From positions 1 to 64,000 of the forward strand of contig JAFOEY010000046.1 in the NCBI GenBank assembly GCA_017387565.1: a DNA stretch of 64,000 nucleotides, written 5' to 3'. Source of the DNA: Lachnospiraceae bacterium (GTDB lineage: Bacteria; Bacillota; Clostridia; Lachnospirales; Lachnospiraceae). The position numbers and the translations under genes are program-made. The notes below the pieces were generated by a model. That model worked only from the letters and a program-made list of their open reading frames with translations, was not told the DNA's origin and did not search any database. Position 1 is the first letter of the stretch. Every line of letters starts with the position of its first letter. Below are positions 1-7,033 of this stretch, piece after piece.

Positions 1-110
1 AAAAATAAATAAACAAATAAAAATGAATAAACAAATGAAAATGAATAAACAAATGAAAATCAAAATGAAGATATGGTAATAAAAATTAAAACGAAAAATC
101 AAAAAATAAA
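1..110. repeat. A-rich tandem repeat
   Basis: The window opens with imperfect copies of an 18-base A-rich unit (AATGAATAAACAAATGAA, two exact neighbours with degenerate copies on both sides). No gene is visible before the membrane protein that follows. It belongs with the similar A-rich repeats at about 21743 and 33418. Confidence 0.7.
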
Positions 111-216
111 AATGTAAGATAAACTGGAATACTTCATCCTTAGACAAAATGGGATAATCATTCAGAAATAAACGAAAGCCTAAGCGAATAAGATACAAAA
201 GATGGGGGTAGAGTGT

Positions 217-1896
217 ATGCTGAAAAAAATAAAAAACCTATATGAGACGCTAAAAGAAAATGTTTTTCTAAAATATCCGGTAACGATTTGTGTGATTTGG
301 GTGGCTTCGCTGATTACAGCGATTGCCGTCGATTTTCCGTATGATTCGGAATATTACGAATTTATTCAAAAGTTGACCGCTTTTTTCTGGATTTTTGCTG
401 CGGGAAATTTATTTGTAGAAGAATTGTTCGAAAAACATAAAAAAATAGTCCGTATCATTGGATTTTTAGTTTCAGCAGCAATCTCTGCATTTTTCATACT
501 AATTGCATCTATCGAGCAGGATTACATATTTGGAATAGAAACAGAGGATATTCAGGCTTTTGTTGCAAAAGTATTGATTTGTTATCTGTCATGGATAGCT
601 ATGCTTTGTGTTTTCAAGATGTACAAAAAAAGTGAAGTCAGCTTTGAAAAATACTGCCTGAGTGTTTTCGGCTCAGCTATGCGCACATCCATTGTATATG
701 GGATTTTTGCTTTGGGAATTGCGATTATCATTCTGATATTTGATATTCTGATTTGTGATACGGATGATATCATTGTTAGAATTGAAACATTCCTTGCCTG
801 TGGGCTGTATATTCCAGGCATGATTTTAGCATTTTCCAAAGTTCAGGAAGAGATCGGAAAGTTTCTGCGGGTGGTCGTGAAATATGTTTTGTTGATTTTG
901 GAAATGGCAGCATTTGTCATTATCTATCTTTATATTGCAAAATTAGTTATTTCATGGGAACTACCTTCCAATGAAGTATTTCCTATTTTGAGTTGGTTAT
1001 TTGTATGTGGGCTGCCAATCTGGACAATGGCTATGTATTTTAAAGAAGATAAACTGGGAAAGATTGCGGCTTTTCTGCCTTATATTTTCATACCATTCAT
1101 CATATTACAGGCTATTTGTATCGGATTAAGAATTCAGGAATATGGATTAACAGATTCCCGCTATATTTGTTGTTACCTGATTTTAGCGGAAATCATTTAT
1201 TTGATTTTATTTTCTGTCAAGGGTAGAAAACGATTGCCTACTATTTTTATTATTACCGCAGTCCTTGTTACCATGTTTTATCTGGCACCAGTCATAAACT
1301 CTGACACAATGGTATACTTATCTCAAAAAACACGATTTGAAAATCTGATGCAAAAAGCAGAAAGCGGAAACGAATTGGCGGATAAAGAAATACAAATGTT
1401 TTTGGGAGCTTATCAGGAATTAAAATATCTTCCAAAGGGAGAAGAATATGTCGAAGGGCTTTCTGCATCCTGTGTGAAAATGATTGATGAATACAAGGAA
1501 AATTATACATATGATTACAGGGATTATCATGACTATACCTATGTGTCTATGCGGTGGTCTACACAAAAATATGGATTAGATGTTTCGGATTATGAGATGG
1601 TGTATAACATCAATTTATGCGAAGATACCAATAATTATAATGATTCGGTCGACTTAAAAAAAATCCGCTTTGAAATTGAAGGAGAAGAAAAAATAATTGA
1701 TTTGAGTAATTTTGCCCAAACAGCTCGAAACTATTATGAAGGCGAGGACGATGGTGATGACTGGGCAGATTGGTTATATCAAAATGGACGTATCAGACTA
1801 TCCGACGAATCGGAAATAGTAATTTATGATTTAAATGAACACTTTCGGGATGATACCTGCATCTATTTCCGTGCAGAAGCATATTATCTGAAATAA
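217..1896 (+). CDS. DUF4153-family membrane protein
   Basis: This 559-residue polytopic membrane protein has about ten hydrophobic segments in its first 370 residues and then a soluble, acidic C-terminal domain of about 190 residues. The stretch near residue 310 (RIQEYGLTDSRY) matches the short conserved motif seen in DUF4153 proteins. The family has no established function; it is common in Firmicutes as an integral membrane protein of unknown role. I chose the ATG at 217 because a GGGGGTAG ribosome site lies just before it; an in-frame ATG at 202 would place that site inside the gene. It stands alone, with A-rich intergenic DNA on both sides. Family assignment is fairly sure, function unknown. 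Confidence 0.75.
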   Translation: MLKKIKNLYETLKENVFLKYPVTICVIWVASLITAIAVDFPYDSEYYEFIQKLTAFFWIFAAGNLFVEELFEKHKKIVRIIGFLVSAAISAFFILIASIEQDYIFGIETEDIQAFVAKVLICYLSWIAMLCVFKMYKKSEVSFEKYCLSVFGSAMRTSIVYGIFALGIAIIILIFDILICDTDDIIVRIETFLACGLYIPGMILAFSKVQEEIGKFLRVVVKYVLLILEMAAFVIIYLYIAKLVISWELPSNEVFPILSWLFVCGLPIWTMAMYFKEDKLGKIAAFLPYIFIPFIILQAICIGLRIQEYGLTDSRYICCYLILAEIIYLILFSVKGRKRLPTIFIITAVLVTMFYLAPVINSDTMVYLSQKTRFENLMQKAESGNELADKEIQMFLGAYQELKYLPKGEEYVEGLSASCVKMIDEYKENYTYDYRDYHDYTYVSMRWSTQKYGLDVSDYEMVYNINLCEDTNNYNDSVDLKKIRFEIEGEEKIIDLSNFAQTARNYYEGEDDGDDWADWLYQNGRIRLSDESEIVIYDLNEHFRDDTCIYFRAEAYYLK

Positions 1897-2218
1897 GTTT
1901 TGCAAAAAATTTGCTTCCGAACGATACAAGTTATTTGAATAAATGATAATTAAAATAACTTAATTGTAATGGAATAACAGAAAACGGTAATGGAATAATA
2001 ACTGAATTATTATTGATTTTTATTCGAATTCTGACTAAAAAAACGCGGATTGCCCATACTACTTATTAAAAAATATGAGTTTATAGAAAAATCGAATTGA
2101 AAATAAGAGAGCTCAGAATAAGAGATTTCAGAAAGAGAATCCAGAAAAAGAGATTAAGTTTTCAGCTCAGAAAAAAATTCGATGAGTAATACTTCATAAA
2201 AGTAAAAGGGGTAAAAAG
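1897..2218. other. AT-rich intergenic region with short direct repeats
   Basis: These 322 bases hold no convincing gene. A 12-base direct repeat (GTAATGGAATAA) occurs at 1966 and 1987, and an A-rich, imperfectly repeated stretch (variants of CAGAATAAGAGATT) runs from about 2098 to 2175. No clear terminator or promoter is seen. Confidence 0.5.
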
Positions 2219-2689
2219 ATGGAAGAAAAAGCAATAAAGAAACTAACTTACGGAGTATTTTTGTTATCAACAAAACTTGGACATGAAATGGATGGCTGCG
2301 TTGTTGATACCTGTATTCAGATTGCTAAAGAGCCGGAAAGAGTAGCCGTTGCAATTGAAAACCGACATTACACCTGCGAATTGCTGAATCATGCCCAAGA
2401 GTTTTGCATCAGTATTATGGATGAAACCTGTTCCTTGGAGACCATTGCCCTGTTTGGTTATCAAACGGGAAGAGAGACCAATAAATTCGGGAAGATAGCA
2501 TATGAAACAGATGCCAAAGGCGTACCGTATCTGACGCATGAAACATGTGGCATGCTAAGCTGTCGCATTGTGGATAAAAAGGATCTCGGAAGTCATACCC
2601 TTTTTATCGGAGAAGTTGTGGAAGACAGGGTGCTTAGCCATAATCTGCCGCTAACTTATGGAGAATATCAAAGGCGATTAGGGAAATAG
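2219..2689 (+). CDS. Flavin reductase-like FMN-binding protein
   Basis: This 156-residue protein has the split-barrel fold pattern of the flavin reductase-like family, which binds FMN and often passes electrons from NAD(P)H to flavin or to rubredoxin-type partners. Evidence is the N-terminal stretch around residue 10 (YGVFLLSTK), the central FCISIMDE strand, and the C-terminal GSHTLFIGEV strand typical of the family. It is a single-domain version; in clostridial relatives the same domain is sometimes fused to rubredoxin. The ATG is preceded by AAAGGGG at 2205-2211. It is monocistronic. The exact electron partner and substrate cannot be told from sequence. Confidence 0.8.
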   Translation: MEEKAIKKLTYGVFLLSTKLGHEMDGCVVDTCIQIAKEPERVAVAIENRHYTCELLNHAQEFCISIMDETCSLETIALFGYQTGRETNKFGKIAYETDAKGVPYLTHETCGMLSCRIVDKKDLGSHTLFIGEVVEDRVLSHNLPLTYGEYQRRLGK

Positions 2690-2735
2690 TGATGTAATAT
2701 CTTTTTCCCCCTCCCCTTTTTCGGATTTGTGTGAT

Positions 2736-2770
2736 ACGAAACTCGTAAAAGCCGGCGATAAAGATATATA
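2736..2770 (+). repeat. Short promoter-like repeat, copy A
   Basis: First of three related 35-38 base sequences (others at 13901 and 27016) sharing CGTAAAAGCSRNNGGCAAAGAT-like cores followed by TATATA/TATAAT. Here TATAAT is at 2767-2772. The element lies inside a larger inverted repeat (ATTTGTGT before, ACACAAAT after). Function unknown; it may be a promoter of an unusual type. Confidence 0.45.
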
Positions 2771-2844
2771 ATGGAAACACAAATCAGAAAGGGATTCTCT
2801 TTTTTACCACAACGGAATATTGCCGAATTATTTTGTTATTAGAT

Positions 2845-2896
2845 GCTGCCATTTTAAAGTCTTTTTGCAAGGAATATTAAAATCGGCAGCTTTTTT
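2845..2896 (+). terminator. Rho-independent terminator
   Basis: The stem GCTGCCATTTTAA pairs with TTAAAATCGGCAGC and is followed by six T residues. It lies 156 bases after the flavin reductase stop, so it either ends that transcript or ends a short RNA started from the TATAAT at 2767. Confidence 0.8.
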
Positions 2897-2922
2897 GATT
2901 TTACACCATTTACATATAAAAT

Positions 2923-2946
2923 TTACAACTGTCTTGTCAGGTGTAA
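2923..2946. promoter_or_regulatory. Probable NiaR operator
   Basis: TTACAACTGTCT followed by TGTCAGGTGTAA is a 24-base palindrome with 18 of 24 symmetric positions, and it overlaps the -35 box of the nadA promoter. Its ACA/TGT-rich form resembles described NiaR (YrxA) sites, and a niaR gene ends this cluster. Binding is inferred. Confidence 0.7.
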
Positions 2947-2962
2947 AGAATGGTGCTATACT
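2934..2962 (+). promoter_or_regulatory. nadA-nadB promoter
   Basis: A strong sigma-A type promoter is visible: TTGTCA at 2934-2939, a 17-base spacer, and TATACT at 2957-2962. Transcription would begin near 2969, which rules out the upstream in-frame GTG at 2963 as the nadA start. Confidence 0.85.
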
Positions 2963-3019
2963 GTGCGTGACGCAAAAACAGTTGCGTTTGTAACCAAAGA
3001 TGGAAGAACGGAGATTATG

Positions 3020-3919
3020 ATGAAAGAAAGAATTGAGCAGTTAAAAAAAGAAAAAAATGCTGTTATTCTGGCTCATTACTATGTTGATGAGGATGTGCAG
3101 CAAGTGGCTGATTACATAGGTGACTCGTACTATTTAAGTAAGGTTGCCACGAAAGTTTCGGCAGATCGCATCGTTTTTGCAGGCGTAGAATTTATGGGTG
3201 AAAGTGCAAAGCTTTTAAACAAAGAAAAACGTGTGTTTATGCCGGATGCAACTGCGGACTGTCCGATGGCGCACATGGCGAGCGCAGAAGAGATACAATT
3301 GATAAAAGAAAAATATGAGGATGTTGCGGTAGTCTGCTATATCAATTCTACCGTTGAATTAAAGGCACTTGCAGATGTCTGTGTCACTAGTGCCAATGCA
3401 GTAAAGATTGTTAAAAATCTTCCCAACAAAAATATCTTTTTTATACCGGATCGCAATCTGGGAACCTTTGTACAGGATCAGGTACCTGAGAAAAATATCA
3501 TTTTAAATCAGGGTCATTGTCCAAGACATACCATTATTTCCAAAGCTGATATGCTGGCAGCAAAAGAAGCACACCCTGAGGCAAAGGTTGCGGTGCATCC
3601 GGAATGTACCAAGGACGTGACAGAGTTAGCCGATTATGTGGGAAGTACTTCTGCAATTATTGATTATGTTGTAAATACAGATGCACAAGAGTTTATTATC
3701 GGAACGGTTGACGGTGTATTTTATAAAATCCACGAGCAAGCACCGGACAAAAAACTGTATCGCGTCAGAGCTGTTCAGGAATGTACCAATATGAAAAAAG
3801 TAACATTGGAAAAAATAATCGATGTACTGGAAAATGAAACCAATGAAGTCTTTTTGGATGAGACGATTGCAAAAGCGGCCATAAAGCCCTTAGAAAAAAT
3901 GTTGGAGTTAGCACAATGA
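3020..3919 (+). CDS. nadA: Quinolinate synthase
   Basis: NadA condenses iminoaspartate with dihydroxyacetone phosphate to quinolinate, using a [4Fe-4S] cluster; with NadB and NadC it makes NAD from aspartate in the cytoplasm. The 299-residue length suits the short (about 300 residue) bacterial form. Visible family motifs include AHYYVDEDVQ near the start, FAGVEFMGESAKLL, a Cys in DATADCPMAHM, NQGHCPRHT, and VHPECTKDV with cluster-ligand cysteines. Start at 3020 is favoured by GGAG six bases upstream; the ATG at 3017 is adjacent. It overlaps nadB by the four bases ATGA, so the two are translationally coupled. The operator and promoter upstream suggest repression by NiaR when nicotinic acid is available. 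Confidence 0.95.
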   Translation: MKERIEQLKKEKNAVILAHYYVDEDVQQVADYIGDSYYLSKVATKVSADRIVFAGVEFMGESAKLLNKEKRVFMPDATADCPMAHMASAEEIQLIKEKYEDVAVVCYINSTVELKALADVCVTSANAVKIVKNLPNKNIFFIPDRNLGTFVQDQVPEKNIILNQGHCPRHTIISKADMLAAKEAHPEAKVAVHPECTKDVTELADYVGSTSAIIDYVVNTDAQEFIIGTVDGVFYKIHEQAPDKKLYRVRAVQECTNMKKVTLEKIIDVLENETNEVFLDETIAKAAIKPLEKMLELAQ

Positions 3920-5208
3920 AAAAACAGACAGATGTACTTATTGCAGGAAGCGGATGTGCGGGACTATATTGTGCACTCAATCTTTCCGAAGATACAAAAA
4001 TAACTATTATTACCAAGGCTACGATTGAGGAAAGTGATTCTTTTCTGGCTCAGGGCGGAATGTGTATGCTGAAAAATGATGAGGATTATGACAGTTATTT
4101 TGAGGATACGATGAGAGCCGGTCATTATGAAAACGATAAGACTTCCGTAGACATTATGATAAGATCGTCACAGGATGTGGTAAAGGATCTTGTAAGCATA
4201 GGTGTCGATTTTGAAAGAGAAGCAGATGGGAGCTTTTGTTTTACCAGAGAAGGAGCTCATTCGGACAAGCGCATCCTGTATCATAAAGATATAACGGGAA
4301 AAGAAATCACCAGTAAGCTGTTAGCACGGGCTAAGCAAAAAAAGAATATTGAAATCATTGAACATGCGATGCTTTTAGACATTTTGGAAAAAGATGGCAG
4401 ATGCATTGGGGGTATCATAAGAGAAAACGGACAACTAAAGGTAGTTGAAAGTAAAATTCTCGTATTGGCAACCGGTGGTGTTGGAGGACTGTACAGACAC
4501 TCAACCAATTTCCGCCAATTGACCGGTGATGCATTGGCGATAGCATTAAAGCATAATGTTTCAACAAAAGATATCAATTACATACAAATTCATCCGACAA
4601 CACTCTGGTCGGAAAATGACCGGAAACGGAGCTTTTTGATTTCCGAATCTGTCAGAGGCGAAGGCGCAAAGTTATATGATAAAAACGGCAATCGTTTCGT
4701 AGATGAATTACTGCCCAGGGATTTACTGACGAATGAAATTAAAAAACAGATGGAGAAAGACCAGACGGAATATGTATGGGAGGATTTACGTCCTATACCC
4801 ATCGAAGAATTACAGGCTCATTTCCCCAATATCGTAAAACGTTGCATGGAAGAAGGTTATGATGTCACCAAGGAATGCATTCCGGTCGTTCCGGCACAGC
4901 ATTACTATATGGGAGGCATCCGGGTTGACCACGAGAGTAAGACCAGTATGGATTGCCTTTATGCCGTGGGCGAGACAGCCTGCAACGGGGTTCATGGAAA
5001 AAACCGACTTGCCAGCAATTCCCTTTTGGAAAGTCTGGTTTTTGCCAAAAGGGCAGCAAAGCAAATCAATGAGTTAGCGATTGATAACTGGAAGCTGCAA
5101 GATGCCGGAGAAGTATCCTTAGAAGAATACCGGGATGAAAAAGCCTTAGAGCTTAAGTATAAACAAATGGTACGGGATGCTATGCGTGAAGCGGATATGA
5201 GAGCCTGA
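3916..5208 (+). CDS. nadB: L-aspartate oxidase
   Basis: NadB is an FAD flavoprotein that oxidises L-aspartate to iminoaspartate, the substrate of NadA. The N-terminal dinucleotide site reads GSGCAGLYCALNL, followed by SFLAQGG, the ATGGVGGLYRHSTN region, HPTTL, and RGEGAKLYD, all typical of the succinate dehydrogenase/fumarate reductase flavoprotein superfamily. At 430 residues it is shorter than the roughly 540-residue E. coli enzyme, lacking most of the C-terminal helical part, as is usual in clostridia. Its ATG overlaps the nadA stop. No terminator follows; nadC starts 302 bases later behind its own promoter-like sequence. Confidence 0.95.
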   Translation: MKKQTDVLIAGSGCAGLYCALNLSEDTKITIITKATIEESDSFLAQGGMCMLKNDEDYDSYFEDTMRAGHYENDKTSVDIMIRSSQDVVKDLVSIGVDFEREADGSFCFTREGAHSDKRILYHKDITGKEITSKLLARAKQKKNIEIIEHAMLLDILEKDGRCIGGIIRENGQLKVVESKILVLATGGVGGLYRHSTNFRQLTGDALAIALKHNVSTKDINYIQIHPTTLWSENDRKRSFLISESVRGEGAKLYDKNGNRFVDELLPRDLLTNEIKKQMEKDQTEYVWEDLRPIPIEELQAHFPNIVKRCMEEGYDVTKECIPVVPAQHYYMGGIRVDHESKTSMDCLYAVGETACNGVHGKNRLASNSLLESLVFAKRAAKQINELAIDNWKLQDAGEVSLEEYRDEKALELKYKQMVRDAMREADMRA

Positions 5209-5388
5209 AGGAAATTACAATTTGTATAATTAATTTCGGTATCATTATTAATAGCAATGCGTAAAGCAAGCGAGATTGAAAACATACAGTTTTATTAATA
5301 AGATGCAGAAACCAATGCGATTGAAGAAATAATAATTATGAACCACAACAGAAACAAAATGGTAGAAAACAGATAATATTACAATCTA

Positions 5389-5397
5389 TGATATACT
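5389..5397 (+). promoter_or_regulatory. Extended -10 promoter of nadC
   Basis: TG-A-TATACT forms an extended -10 element. A good -35 box is not evident. A start near 5404 would place the hairpin at 5408-5477 at the very 5' end of the message. Confidence 0.55.
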
Positions 5398-5407
5398 GCG
5401 ATAAATA

Positions 5408-5477
5408 GACGGGAGGAATGTAGAGAGATTTTTTTATCTGAATGCAAAATAATCTCTCAACATTCGCCCCTCCCGTC
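5408..5477 (+). promoter_or_regulatory. Long hairpin in the nadC leader
   Basis: The arms GACGGGAGG, AATGT and GAGAGATT (5408-5430) pair with AATCTCTC, ACATT and CCTCCCGTC (5451-5477), giving about 22 base pairs with small bulges around a 20-base loop. There is no T-run after it, so it is not a terminator. It may protect the message or regulate nadC translation; the true nadC ribosome site lies just beyond it. Confidence 0.75.
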
Positions 5478-5510
5478 ACTCAGTCAAAAAAACAAAAGGA
5501 GAAGAAAAAC

Positions 5511-6365
5511 ATGTTTGATCAGGTAACTTTAAAATTAAATGTTGACCCACTTATTTTAGGAGCTTTAAAAGAAGATATCACGAGTGAAGATGTATCCACA
5601 AACAGTGTTATGCCGGTTGCACAACAGGGAGAAGTGGATCTTATCTGCAAACAGGACGGAATTATCTGTGGATTGCAGGTTTTTTCAAGAGTATTTGAAT
5701 TGTTGGATGAAAAAACAAAAGTGGAGCTCTATGTGCAGGATGGAGACGAAGTAAAAAAAGGACAGTTAATGGCCAAAGTTTATGGTGATATCCGGGTTCT
5801 GCTCTGCGGAGAAAGAACTGCATTAAACTATTTGCAGAGAATGAGCGGAATTGCCACCTATACTTCGCAGGTTAATGCGTTATTAAAAGGAACCAAAACA
5901 AAGCTGGTTGATACCAGAAAGACAACGCCCAACAACCGTATTTTTGAAAAATATGCGGTAAGAGTCGGAGGAGCTTCCAATCATCGATATAATCTGACCG
6001 ATGGTGTTTTGTTAAAGGATAATCATATTGGTGCGGCAGGAAGTGTGACAAAGGCTATTGAATCGGCAAAAGCATACGCTCCTTTTGTCAGAAAAATTGA
6101 AGTAGAAGTTGAAACACTGGATATGGTAAAAGAAGCGGTTGAAGCAGGTGCTGATATTATCATGTTAGACAATATGGATCATGATACTTTAAAGAAAGCA
6201 ATGGAAATCATTGATGGAAGAGCAGAGGTAGAAGTATCCGGAAATGTGACAAAAGAAAACATTTCAAGACTTACTGATCTCGGAGTAGATATTATTTCAA
6301 GTGGTGCATTGACACATTCTGCACCGATTTTGGATATCTCCTTAAAAAATCTGCATGCTGTTTAA
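5511..6365 (+). CDS. nadC: Nicotinate-nucleotide pyrophosphorylase (quinolinate phosphoribosyltransferase)
   Basis: NadC converts quinolinate and PRPP to nicotinate mononucleotide, releasing CO2, and completes the first stage of de novo NAD synthesis. The 284-residue protein has the family motifs GERTALNYLQRMSGIAT, VDTRKTTPNNR, KYAVRVGGASNHR, LTDGVLLKDNHI, and EVEVETLDM, with the basic residues that hold quinolinate and PRPP. An in-frame ATG 69 bases upstream lies within the leader hairpin and has no ribosome site, whereas AAAAGGAGAAG precedes 5511, so 5511 is the start. niaR follows after 15 bases and is probably cotranscribed. Confidence 0.95.
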   Translation: MFDQVTLKLNVDPLILGALKEDITSEDVSTNSVMPVAQQGEVDLICKQDGIICGLQVFSRVFELLDEKTKVELYVQDGDEVKKGQLMAKVYGDIRVLLCGERTALNYLQRMSGIATYTSQVNALLKGTKTKLVDTRKTTPNNRIFEKYAVRVGGASNHRYNLTDGVLLKDNHIGAAGSVTKAIESAKAYAPFVRKIEVEVETLDMVKEAVEAGADIIMLDNMDHDTLKKAMEIIDGRAEVEVSGNVTKENISRLTDLGVDIISSGALTHSAPILDISLKNLHAV

Positions 6366-6380
6366 GTCGGAGGTTTGTGT

Positions 6381-6926
6381 ATGAGTGGTGAAGAAAGAAG
6401 AGAAAAAATCATAAGTACACTCAAAAGCAGTGAAAACCCTGTTTCAGGTTCCGGACTTGCAAAAATTTTGGAGGTCAGCAGGCAGGTAATCGTGCAGGAT
6501 ATTGCACTTCTTCGGGCTAAAAATTATGATATTGATTCTACGAATAAGGGATATGTTTTGCGCAATCAGAATCAGTGCGAGCGGATTTTTAAGATTTATA
6601 ATCGGCCGGAGGAAGAAGAAAAAGAACTTCAGTTATATGTGGATCAGGGTGGATTTGTAAAAGATGTTTTTGTGTATCATAAGGTTTATGGAGTGGTAAA
6701 AGCAGAACTACATATTGCATCCAGAGCTGATGTTGCGTCATATATGGAAGAAATTAAGAGTGGAAAGTCGACATTGTTGAGTAATCTGACGTCCGGATAT
6801 CATTATCATACTATTTTGGCAAAAAATGAAGCAATTCTGGATCAGATACAGGAGAAATTGAGCCAAAATGGATTTTTGGCCCAGCTTTTGGATTATGAGC
6901 CGGTCGATTTCTGGAAAGAAGAATAG
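6381..6926 (+). CDS. niaR: NAD biosynthesis repressor NiaR
   Basis: NiaR (YrxA) is a nicotinic-acid-responsive transcription repressor of NAD synthesis and niacin uptake genes in Firmicutes. The 181-residue protein has an N-terminal winged helix-turn-helix (about residues 5-60, with SGSGLAKILEVSRQVIVQDI as recognition region) and a C-terminal 3H domain named for its histidines; HKVYGVVKAELHI and GYHYHTI carry them here and probably bind metal and ligand. The start at 6381 has GGAGG seven bases before it; an in-frame TTG at 6375 is less likely. Position behind nadC and the palindrome before nadA suggest it represses the nadAB promoter. Confidence 0.92.
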   Translation: MSGEERREKIISTLKSSENPVSGSGLAKILEVSRQVIVQDIALLRAKNYDIDSTNKGYVLRNQNQCERIFKIYNRPEEEEKELQLYVDQGGFVKDVFVYHKVYGVVKAELHIASRADVASYMEEIKSGKSTLLSNLTSGYHYHTILAKNEAILDQIQEKLSQNGFLAQLLDYEPVDFWKEE

Positions 6927-6963
6927 GCTGCATATTTTACTATAATCCATAAGAGGGTATGGT

Positions 6964-7033
6964 GTGAAAGAAAGCAGATTTTTCATTGTTATTTGTAATG
7001 CCAGCCCAGGACGGCGGAATGGAGATTTTTATG
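6964..7033 (+). repeat. Leader element shared with the GGDEF gene, copy 1
   Basis: The 70 bases before and across the start of the SbcD-like gene resemble those before the GGDEF gene at 12526. About 26 of the first 33 bases match, then 19 of the last 20 (GGAATGGAGATTTNTATGAA), which include the ribosome site and start codon. An AGAGGG-preceded GTG at 6964 could begin a 29-residue leader peptide ending at 7053. Confidence 0.6.

Noticed and set aside
1-110. A-rich repeats as a CRISPR array
   Set aside because: Units are adjacent with no unique spacers, period 18 bases, and no cas gene is present.
2963-3019. GTG at 2963 as the start of nadA
   Set aside because: It lies in the promoter (-10 at 2957-2962), so it would be upstream of the transcript start; the ATG at 3020 has a ribosome site.
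5408-5477. Hairpin before nadC as a terminator of nadB
   Set aside because: No T-run follows; the sequence after the stem is ACTCAGTC then A-rich.
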